Positions 31,615-41,620 of a stretch of DNA of 64,000 nucleotides are shown piece after piece. This DNA is from Nemertoderma westbladi (taxonomy: Eukaryota > Xenacoelomorpha > Nemertodermatida > Nemertodermatidae). The DNA lies in the NCBI GenBank assembly GCA_032718475.1, contig JAUCBJ010009135.1, positions 62,001-126,000 on the forward strand, read 5' to 3'. Made by a program: the position numbers and the translations under genes. Position 1 is the stretch's first letter. The number at the start of each line of letters is the position of its first letter. A model generated the notes under the pieces. That model was not told where the DNA came from. It searched no databases and saw only the letters and a list, made by a program, of their open reading frames with translations.

Positions 31615-31632
31615 GTTGCTATGGTGACCAAT
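31615..31632 (+). promoter_or_regulatory. RFX X-box next to a CCAAT box
   Basis: The sequence gttgctatggtgac (31615-31628) matches the RFX X-box dyad consensus (GTNRCC-N0-3-RGYAAC) in both half-sites, and a CCAAT box (31628-31632) abuts it. Paired X and CCAAT boxes are typical of animal promoters, often those of ciliary genes. The site is about 100 bases upstream of the truncated LINE and 4.2 kb upstream of the giant gene's ATG. Whether it drives that gene, a plus-strand transcript or nothing is open. Confidence 0.4.
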
Positions 31633-31721
31633 GAGATTTTAAATACTTGGTGTGGTTCTGTGGTTGTCTTCAACAGGCCCAAATATATGGGTGACCTCAG
31701 TTTGTGTTCGCACATGCGCTG

Positions 31722-31901
31722 CTACACTTCCCGCTCTACCAGGCCCCCTCCACGAGCCAATGGATGCAGTTCTTCGCGGATCTCTAACGCTTTCAAGATG
31801 TGGAAAGGCTTAACTTCAAAACCTATGGACTTCAGGTATTGGATGGTTGCGAAACAAGCGGCTATACAGGCTGCCACCACAATAATTGCACAATTGTGAT
31901 T
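31722..31901 (-). CDS. Possible coding exon (59 codons plus stop), unidentified
   Basis: On the minus strand the string tgtctgcag, a good 3' splice site, is followed at 31901 by an open frame to a TAG at 31722-31724. It encodes a hydrophobic stretch (AIIVVAACIAACFATI) and then a charged segment (LEIREELHPLARGGG). The frame has no ATG, so it would be a terminal exon. This patch is visibly richer in GC than its surroundings, as the other coding regions are. An overlapping plus-strand 92-codon frame (31621-31899) starts inside the X-box and is less convincing. Neither matches a family I recognise. Confidence 0.25.
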   Translation of the reverse strand, partial: NHNCAIIVVAACIAACFATIQYLKSIGFEVKPFHILKALEIREELHPLARGGGLVEREV

Positions 31902-32640
31902 CTGCAGACATTAATTAACTTCTTCGTGAGGTCTACCTAATGCGGAATAAGGAATAGTGTCTACTTTCAAATATCGGTATCAAATATTAAAAGTGCGGTA
32001 TCATGTAAAAATAAGTGCTGTATCAAGTAAATGCCGGATTATGTTAAAATAAATGCTGTACCAAATGAGTACTGTATATTCTTATTTGGTATTTTTCTCA
32101 TTTAGTTATGAAGAAATAATCACACTGGGACTTACTGCTGTAACTGGTACTACTGTACTACTGCTTCTACTGGTACTACTGCTGCCTGTACTACTGGTGT
32201 GGACTTACTGCTGCTACTAAACTGTACTACGACGAATGGAAATGAGGTCCTTCCAGGCTTCCTGATTCTCAACCCCGTGGTTGTCGCAATTTTGATTCTC
32301 CCAGAGTAGACTTGTGTAACAACCAAACAGCCTTGAAGATGAGGACAATTTCGAAAAAGTTATGGGAGTTAGGGAGTAGTGGTGTAATTCAGGCATAGCA
32401 TTCTAAATGCACGCTGCATTATGACATGCCAATTGTGGACTGCATGGAGTGGTTAATCAGTCGGTTTCAGGGTGTCTGCAGGTCCAATTTCCTGATGGTA
32501 TCAATTTTTAATAGAGCTACCCATGCCTTTGCTTTCCTAACTTATCATATAAACCGGTAGGCCAATACCAGTGGTTGCATCGTAATAAGTTAACTAGTTA
32601 CCAAATAATGTCAATAAGTTAAATGTTCGAGGTCTTACCT
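31902..32640. other. Spacer with degenerate ~20-bp repeats and a LINE scrap
   Basis: From about 31973 to 32075 a diverged 16-22-bp motif (gtatcaa.taaa..gtgct) recurs about five times. At 32130-32220 there is a TACTACTG-type simple stretch. No gene is seen. Confidence 0.45.
32225..32270 (-). pseudogene. LINE ORF2 C-terminus scrap
   Basis: The minus strand reads ENQEAWKDLISIRRST. This is a diverged relative of the ENREAWKDLISTVRARST string encoded by each unit of the minisatellite at 63302-63796. Such xRxxWKxLI endings are usual for LINE ORF2 proteins. Confidence 0.45.
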
Positions 32641-32699
32641 GACGGGAAGAACAAAAAGTGATGTTAGTGAACGAACGAAAAATCCAATTCCACCAATTC

Positions 32700-33040
32700 A
32701 AAAAGGTTCTATTATTGTCATTAGGTCCTAATAACGTGTTAGAGATACGCCCAAAAAACAGGTTAGTAAAATACACATAGTTTATTTAAGAGTATGAGTA
32801 ATATGTATTTTATTAATTCGATTGTTATGACAAAAGGCGATAACGAAATAGTACTCATGTATGCGTTTAGGTTAGGTATAATGTACAGTACAGTACACAA
32901 TTACAAAACCTAAAATTTTAAAGTCCAACATTAACCGAAATTATTGTAGTGGGATTATACGTTATGACAGAAGGCAATAACGAATCGTACATGTGCATAT
33001 CTCTTATTGATAACACGTTATTAGGACCTAATGATATAGA
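32700..33040. mobile_element. Inverted-repeat (MITE-like) element
   Basis: Exact 24-bp inverted repeats lie at 32718-32741 and 33011-33034 (outer string tcattaggtcctaataacgt). Weak similarity extends inward (gagata.gc). Between them a diverged direct repeat (gttatgaca.aaggc.ataacg) occurs at about 32825 and again near 32963. There is no coding capacity and no clear target-site duplication. A non-autonomous DNA transposon remnant is the simplest reading. Confidence 0.5.
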
Positions 33041-33078
33041 GTCATTGCGTGATCCAATTTAATTATGAATAGAGATGG

Positions 33079-35563
33079 CACCTATGTGTTACCTTGCAGT
33101 GCGACAGCCAGGATTTAGAAGACGGGTAGAGTATGTGCACCAATGTGTTACCTTGCAGTACAACAGTCAGGATTTAGAAGATGGGTAGAGTACATGCACC
33201 AATGTGTTACCTTGCAGTACGACAGCCAGGATTTAGAAGACGGGTAGAGTATGTGCACCAATGTGTTACCTTGCAGTACGACAGCCAGGATTTAGAAGAC
33301 GGGTAGAGTATGTGCACCAATGTGTTACCTTGCAGTACAACAGTCAGGATTTAGAAGATGGGTAGAGTACATGCACCAATGTGTTACCTTGCAGTGCGAC
33401 AGCCAGGATTTAGAAGACGGGTAGAGTATGTGCACCAATGTGTTACCTTGCAGTGCGACAGCCAGGATTTAGAAGACGGGTAGAGTACGTGCACCAATGT
33501 GTTACCTTGCAGTGCGACAGCCAGGATTTAGAAGACGGGTAGAGTACGTGCACCAATGTGTTACCTTGCAGTACGACAGCCAGGATTTAGAAGACGGGTA
33601 GAGTACGTGCACCAATGTGTTACCTTGCAGTGCGACAGTCAGGATTTAGAAGACGGGTAGAGTACGTGCACCAATGTGTTACCTTGCAGTGCGACAGCCA
33701 GGATTTAGAAGACGGGTAGAGTATGTGCACCAATGTGTTACCTTGCAGTGCGACAGCCAGGATTTAGAAGACGGGTAGAGTATGTGCACCAATGTGTTAC
33801 CTTGCAGTGCGACAGCCAGAATTTAGAAGACGGGTAGTAGAGTACGTGCACCTATGTGTTACCTTGCAGTGCAACAGCCAGGATTTAGAAGACGGGTAGA
33901 GTACGTGCACCAATGTGTTACCTTGCAGTGCGACAGCCAGGATTTAGAAGACGGGTAGAGTACGTGCACCAATGTGTTACCTTGCAGTACGACAGCCAGG
34001 ATTTAGAAGACGGGTAGAGTACGTGCACCAATGTGTTACCTTGCAGTGCGACAGCCAGGATTTAGAAGACGGGTAGAGTACGTGCACCAATGTGTTACCT
34101 TGCAGTGCGACAGCCAGGATTTAGAAGACGGGTAGAGTACGTGCACCAATGTGTTACCTTGCAGTGCGACAGTCAGGATTTAGAAGACGGGTAGAGTACG
34201 TGCACCAATGTGTTACCTTGCAGTGCGACAGCCAGGATTTAGAAGACGGGTAGAGTACGTGCACCAATGTGTTACCTTGCAGTGCGACAGCCAGGATTTA
34301 GAAGACGGGTAGAGTACGTGCACCAATGTGTTACCTTGCAGTACGACAGCCAGGATTTAGAAGACGGGTAGAGTACGTGCACCAATGTGTTACCTTGCAG
34401 TGCGACAGCCAGGATTTAGAAGACGGGTAGAGTATGTGCACCAATGTGTTACCTTGCAGTGCGACAGCCAGGATTTAGAAGACGGGTAGAGTATGTGCAC
34501 CAATGTGTTACCTTGCAGTGCAACAGCCAGGATTTAGAAGACGGGTATAGAACGTGCACCAATGTGTTACCTTGCAGTACGACAGCCAGGATTTAGAAGA
34601 CGGGTAGAGTACGTGCACCTATGTGTTACCTTGCAGTGCAACAGCCAGGATTTAGAAGACGGGTATAGAACGTGCACCAATGTGTTACCTTGCAGTACGA
34701 CAGCCAGGATTTAGAAGACGGGTAGAGTATGTGCACCAATGTGTTACCTTGCAGTGCGACAGCCAGGATTTAGAAGACGGGTAGAGTATGTGCACCAATG
34801 TGTTACCTTGCAGTGCAACAGCCAGGATTTAGAAGACGGGTAGTAGAGTACGTGCACCTATGTGTTACCTTGCAGTGCAACAGCCAGGATTTAGAAGACG
34901 GGTATAGAACGTGCACCAATGTGTTACCTTGCAGTACGACAGCCAGGATTTAGAAGACGGGTATAGAACGTGCACCTATGTGTTACCTTGCAGTACGACA
35001 GCCAGGATTTAGAAGACGGGTATAGAACGTGCACCTATGTGTTACCTTGCAGTGCAACACCCAGGATTTAGAAGACGGGTATAGAACGTGCACCTATGTG
35101 TTGCCTTGCAGTACGACAGTCAGGATTTAGAAGACGGGCAGAGTACTTGCACCTATGTGTTACCTTGCAGTGCAACAGCCAGGATTTAGAAGACGGGTAG
35201 AGTACGTGCACCAATGTGTTACCTTGCAGTGCGACAGCCAGGATTTAGAAGACGGGTAGAGTATGTGCACCAATGTGTTACCTTGCAGTACGACAGCCAG
35301 GATTTAGAAGACGGGTAGAGTATGTGAACCAATGTGTTACCTTGCAGTACGACAGCCAGGATTTAGAAGACGGGTAGAGTACGTGCACCAATGTGTTACC
35401 TTGCAGTACGACAGTCAGGATTTAGAAGACGGGTAGAGTATGTGAACCAATGTGTTACCTTGCAGTACGACAGCCAGGATTTAGAAGACGGGTAGAGTAC
35501 GTGCACCAATGTGTTACCTTGCAGTACGACAGTCAGGATTTAGAAGACGGGTATAGAACGTGT
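33079..35563. repeat. 59-bp minisatellite array (~42 copies)
   Basis: Head-to-tail 59-bp units contain gtgttaccttgcagt and aggatttagaagacggg. Variants include gcgac/acgac/acaac, tagagtacg/tatagaacg and an inserted TAG (at about 33837 and 34843). The tatagaacg variants cluster between 34540 and 35100, as expected from local amplification. The period is not a multiple of three and there is no long frame. Confidence 0.96.
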
Positions 35564-36873
35564 ACTTCTTTTCCAATATACTATATAACATTGCAATACC
35601 AGCAACAATTTCTTCTGGTATTCCTTAAGCTCTTAGGATATTCAGCATTTAATCTTTATGGATGGGGTCGAATTCTTTCTCGATTCCAAGCCCCCCCCCC
35701 CCCCCTCCTCCCTCCAACATTACAAATCCCAAATACAGCGTGGTATATAAATTTCCTTGGGTATTCCCCTGGATACTGGTGATACTACTAATAACTAATA
35801 CTACTTTAAACTATTAACCCACTCTATACAATAAATGAAGCAGTCAATACTTTTGGAACAAATGATTACGATCCTTGTGAAGAAATTGTTAATAAAATAG
35901 AATAAATAAATAGAAAGATAATAAATATAGTTGACCTTAAATTAAAGACAGTGTGTAATTTCTCGGTATGGGAACTATAATTAATTTATTTAGAAATTAA
36001 TATTTAAAAAATAATATATTCAATAATTTACTAACTTAATAAATTTAATTACAAGACGGTGTCCCACTTCCCTTGGTTGCGCATTTAAAGCCTTATTAGT
36101 CCATTTGTTAATATTTGTTGCATTAAGTAACATCGTGTAATTCCATTTGTTGCTGATTATATATATAATATATATATGTAATTATATCGGCATTATAAAA
36201 TTCATCCACTGAGAGAAAGCCGCTCCAATATTAGAGAACAACAATTCCACAGGGTTAGGAATTGGAGATATTATTTAATTTATATTGTATTACGCGATAT
36301 TTCGACAGGAAGAATATTCACTCGTCATGAACCCAACATTTTGAAACCTTTGTTTAATTCCCTCAATGCGCGTTTGCTGTAGTTGGGTGATGTGATACGT
36401 TTTTAACGCTGAGATATTTTGGTTGTGAATTGTTTTAGGTATCGGAGATATTTCATTTATAATTAGGGCCTATTAGTGTGAGAGGAAGTAATTTTAGATT
36501 ATACTGTACAATGTTATATAAGTATATATAAGTAACGAAATAATCAATTTGGAAACCTACCGATCAGCTGACTGCCGTTACCTAATTGGTTGCTTTCAAA
36601 TTGCCCATTGCTGTACATACTGAATCTAATGGGGTGTGAGAGGCGAAAATGCCCCCCCCCCCCCCGCATATTTTGACCGCGGTGGCAAAATCCGCTTGAG
36701 GGCTAGCAGATTTTGAATGCCATAGGATCAAATATGCAAGCAGATATTGTCCATTTGCGCTGATTTTGTCCCCCTTGAATCTAATCTAAACTACCTAACT
36801 GATAAATATCCTACCCACAAAAATAACTACAGTATCGAAGGTTGGTAATATTGATTGATCATCGGATAATTGA
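35564..36873. other. AT-rich spacer, two poly-C tracts, no gene seen
   Basis: Contains C15 at 35691-35705, C14 at 36652-36665 and a (TA)n stretch near 36160-36180. No open frame or RNA gene is recognised. Confidence 0.5.
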
Positions 36874-37620
36874 GTTACCAATTGAGGGAAATTTAACAGA
36901 GACAGGCTTTTCTAACCAAAACAATAAACGAAATTGTTACCAATTGAGGGAAACGAACTGGTTACAGAGGCAGGCTTTTCTAACCAAAACAATAAACGAA
37001 ATTGTTACCAATTGAGGGAAACGAACTGGTTACAGAGGCAGGCTTTTCTAACCAAAACAATAAACGAAATTGTTACCAATTGAGGGAAACGAACTGGTTA
37101 CAGAGGCAGGCTTTTCTAACCAAAACAATAAACGAAATTGTTACCAATTGAGGGAAACGAACTGGTTACAGAGGCAGGCTTTTCTAACCAAAACAATAAA
37201 CGAAATTGTTACCAATTGAGGGAAAGGAACAGGTTACAGAGGCAGGCTTTTCTAACCAAAACAATAAACGAAATTGTTACCAATTGAGGGAAACGAACTG
37301 GTTACAGAGGCAGCCTTTTCTAACCAAAACAATAAACGAAATTGTTACCGATTCAGGGAAACGAACTGGTTACAGAGGCAGGCTTTTCTAACCAAAACAA
37401 TAAACGAAATTGTTACCAATTGAGGGAAACGAACTGGTTACAGAGGCAGGCTTTTCTAACCAAAACAATAAACGAAATTGTTACTAATTGAGCGAAAGGA
37501 ACAGGTTACAGAGGCAACCTTTTCTAACCAAAACAATAAGCTGTATTGTTACCAATTGAGGGAAACGAACTGGTTACAGATTCAGGCCTTTCTAGCAAAA
37601 ACAATAAACGATATTTTTAC
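36874..37620. repeat. 68-bp minisatellite, locus 2 (~11 copies)
   Basis: Same family and period as 10586-11708, sharing the core ttctaaccaaaacaataaac and ggttacagaggc. Here the variable segment is nearly always cgaaattgttaccaattgag, so copies are more homogeneous than at locus 1. Terminal units are the most diverged. Confidence 0.95.
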
Positions 37621-37757
37621 CGCCTTCATTTCCTGTAGTACTATATTGGTTTTGTAGTGATTGGTATTGCTATTGTTATATTATTATTACAATATTGGTA
37701 TTGTCTGATAGTATAATCTGATGATACTGCTGTACTGTGCAGATTTCGCTTTTGATA

Positions 37758-40328
37758 GCACTGTTACTAGGACTGTTGTAGTAGGCCCTACATACATAGG
37801 ATGCACTGTTACTAGGACTGTTGTAGTAGGCCCTACATACATAGAATGCACTGTTACTAGGACTGTTGTAGTAGGCCCTACATACATAGAATGCACTGTT
37901 ACTAGGACTGTTGTAGTAGGCCCTACATACATAGAATGCACTGTTACTAGGACTGTTGTAGTAGGCCCTACATACATAGAATGCACTGTTACTAGGACTG
38001 TTGTAGTAGGCCCTACATACATAGAATGCACTGTTACTAGGACTGTTGTAGTAGGCCCTACATACATAGAATGCACTGTTACTAGGACTGTTGTAGTAGG
38101 CCCTACATACATAGAATGCACTGTTACTAGGACTGTTGTAGTAGGCCCTACATACATAGAATGCACTGTTGCTAGGACTGTTGTAGTAGGCCCTACATAC
38201 ATAGGATGCACTGTTACTAGGACTGTTGTAGTAGGCCCTACATACATAGGATGCACTGTTACTAGGACTGTTGTAGTAGGCCCTACATACATAGAATGCA
38301 CTGTTACTAGGACTGTTGTAGTAGGCCCTACATACATAGAATGCACTGTTACTAGGACTGTTGTAGTAGGCCCTACATACATAGAATGCACTGTTACTAG
38401 GACTGTTGTAGTAGGCCCTACATACATAGAATGCACTGTTACTAGGACTGTTGTAGTAGGCCCTACATACATAGAATGCACTGTTACTAGGACTGTTGTA
38501 GTAGGCCCTACATACATAGAATGCACTGTTACTAGGACTGTTGTAGTAGGCCCTACATACATAGAATGCACTGTTACTAGGACTGTTGTAGTAGGCCCTA
38601 CATACATAGAATGCACTGTTACTAGGACTGTTGTAGTAGGCCCTACATACATAGAATGCACTGTTACTAGGACTGTTGTAGTAGGCCCTACATACATAGA
38701 ATGCACTGTTACTAGGACTGTTGTAGTAGGCCCTACATACATAGAATGCACTGTTACTAGGACTGTTGTAGTAGGCCCTACATACATAGAATGCACTGTT
38801 ACTAGGACTGTTGTAGTAGGCCCTACATACATAGAATGCACTGTTACTAGGACTGTTGTAGTAGGCCCTACATACATAGAATGCACTGTTACTAGGACTG
38901 TTGTAGTAGGCCCTACATACATAGAATGCACTGTTACTAGGACTGTTGTAGTAGGCCCTACATACATAGGATGCACTGTTACTAGGACTGTTGTAGTAGG
39001 CCCTACATACATAGAATGCACTGTTACTAGGACTGTTGTAGTAGGCCCTACATACATAGGATGCACTGTTACTAGGACTGTTGTAGTAGGCCCTACATAC
39101 ATAGAATGCACTGTTACTAGGACTGTTGTAGTAGGCCCTACATACATAGAATGCACTGTTACTAGGACTGTTGTAGTAGGCCCTACATACATAGGATGCA
39201 CTGTTACTAGGACTGTTGTAGTAGGCCCTACATACATAGGATGCACTGTTACTAGGACTGTTGTAGTAGGCCCTACATACATAGAATGCACTGTTACTAG
39301 GACTGTTGTAGTAGGCCCTACATACATAGAATGCACTGTTACTAGGACTGTTGTAGTAGGCCCTACATACATAGGATGCACTGTTACTAGGACTGTTGTA
39401 GTAGGCCCTACATACATAGGATGCACTGTTACTAGGACTGTTGTAGTAGGCCCTACATACATAGAATGCACTGTTACTAGGACTGTTGTAGTAGGCCCTA
39501 CATACATAGAATGCACTGTTACTAGGACTGTTGTAGTAGGCCCTACATACATAGAATGCACTGTTACTAGGACTGTTGTAGTAGGCCCTACATACATAGG
39601 ATGCACTGTTACTAGGACTGTTGTAGTAGGCCCTACATACATAGAATGCACTGTTACTAGGACTGTTGTAGTAGGCCCTACATACATAGAATGCACTGTT
39701 ACTAGGACTGTTGTAGTAGGCCCTACATACATAGAATGCACTGTTACTAGGACTGTTGTAGTAGGCCCTACATACATAGAATGCACTGTTACTAGGACTG
39801 TTGTAGTAGGCCCTACATACATAGAATGCACTGTTACTAGGACTGTTGTAGTAGGCCCTACATACATAGAATGCACTGTTACTAGGACTGTTGTAGTAGG
39901 CCCTACATACATAGAATGCACTGTTACTAGGACTGTTGTAGTAGGCCCTACATACATAGAATGCACTGTTACTAGGACTGTTGTAGTAGGCCCTACATAC
40001 ATAGAATGCACTGTTACTAGGACTGTTGTAGTAGGCCCTACATACATAGAATGCACTGTTACTAGGACTGTTGTAGTAGGCCCTACATACATAGAATGCA
40101 CTGTTACTAGGACTGTTGTAGTAGGCCCTACATACATAGAATGCACTGTTACTAGGACTGTTGTAGTAGGCCCTACATACATAGGATGCACTGTTACTAG
40201 GACTGTTGTAGTAGGCCCTACATACATAGAATGCACTGTTACTAGGACTGTTGTAGTAGGCCCTACATACATAGAATGCACTGTTACTAGGACTGTTGTA
40301 GTAGGCCCTACATACATAGAATGCACTG
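37758..40328. repeat. 45-bp minisatellite array (~57 copies), open in three frames
   Basis: Units of 45 bp with core gtagtaggccctacatacat are almost identical; the recurrent variant is A/G after catag, and one unit has gctagg for actagg. Because 45 is a multiple of three and the unit lacks stops in some frames, three overlapping frames of 874, 883 and 886 codons exist (one plus, two minus), encoding 15-residue repeats such as TRTVVVGPTYIECTV. The common variant changes the amino acid in all three frames. Flanks lack gene structure. Treated as non-coding satellite. Confidence 0.93.
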
Positions 40329-40389
40329 CACAACACATTTTATAATTCTTTGTTCAATTTGTTCGGAAGATTTATTAGCAAGGGTATTT

Positions 40390-40590
40390 ATTATTCTGAA
40401 CACCAAATATACCAAATGTGTACCAAAAGTGTACCAAATATTAATTCACTTAAAATTATTCTGAACACTAGTGTACCAAATATTAATTCACTTAAAATTA
40501 TTCTGAACACTAGTGTACCAAATATCAATTCACTTAAAATTATTCTGAACACTAGTGTACCAAATATCAATTCACTTAAAATTAGAGGAG
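40390..40590. repeat. 42-bp tandem repeat (4 to 5 copies)
   Basis: Units of 42 bp contain gaacactagtgtaccaaata and attcacttaaaatta, with one T/C variant. The period is a multiple of three, which explains short open frames on both strands. It directly follows the 45-bp array. Confidence 0.9.
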
Positions 40591-41620
40591 AACTAGCATT
40601 TTTCATGAAAAGGGTCATTTTTTGACAATTTCCAAAATAGGGGATGGGGGGGGGGGGGTGCTTTAATGGTATCCTAATCGTACAGTATGTTATGTTGGAT
40701 AATTCCTATATACATTTTTTGGTGTATTTGTTATTGTTTTTACGTAAAACATTATATACACACGCGCAGAACAATTACCATAGCAACGTTCGATGTAAAT
40801 GCACAGAAAACTAACCATAACATAGGATTTTTTTAACTCATGTCTTTATTTTAACAAAACTTACCCTCTGACTGTGTCAGAAAACACCCACTTAAATTCA
40901 TCTTCAGAAAGTTTAATGTTTACAGTTAAACATTGCAGTTATCTACGCATGGTTTTTACTTGCCAATACAATTAATTAAAATTTCAATGAGAACTGTAAT
41001 TATACAGTCCGCAATTCACACAGTTTAACATATAAACAAATTGCGATACTTATTATAGTATGAGAATAACTAAACTAATGTATCAATAAAATTATTATTA
41101 TTATGAAATTGTTCTATATTCCACCGATTATATAGGAAAACAAGGCGGAACTTATCGTAGAACTTTGACCCAAACGTAAGTTGCTTTAGCGCCATGAGAA
41201 AATGTGGGCTAAGCCCGGCTATAATATGTATAACCTGTAATACAACAGTAAACAGAAAAATCCACCGATTGTAATGCTATTCTATAGACCGGTAATGACA
41301 AATACCTATAAATAGCACTGCTATTGACGCAAAACTGTAGTGCGGTTGTTGCTAAGAGCAATGATATCGGGTATATAAGTTTAATATTGTTTGTCACCTT
41401 TTCAACAAAACAATAGCTCATAGTACAGGGTACTTTTATTGTGTGGGGAGAACCGATTACAGATGTGTATTAATTATTACAATCGGGTTAATATTATAGA
41501 GTCTTACTTATCTGATGTGCGATGGTGGTAAATGTAAAAGATAAGAAGAAGTGTTTGAATGCAGAGGGAGTGTTGAGCAATTCAGAGAATTTAAATCGGT
41601 AGGTTAATAATATTATTCCA
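40591..41620. other. AT-rich spacer with G-run, no gene seen
   Basis: Includes a G13 run (40646-40658). An X-box-like dyad attaccatagcaac lies at 40774-40787, and a weaker dyad gttgctaagagcaat at 41348-41362. No associated open frame is convincing. Confidence 0.4.

Noticed and set aside
37676-40345. Three 874-886-codon frames read as repeat proteins
   Set aside because: They are produced by a stop-free 45-bp unit, overlap on both strands, lack flanking gene structure, and the recurrent variant is non-synonymous in all three frames.
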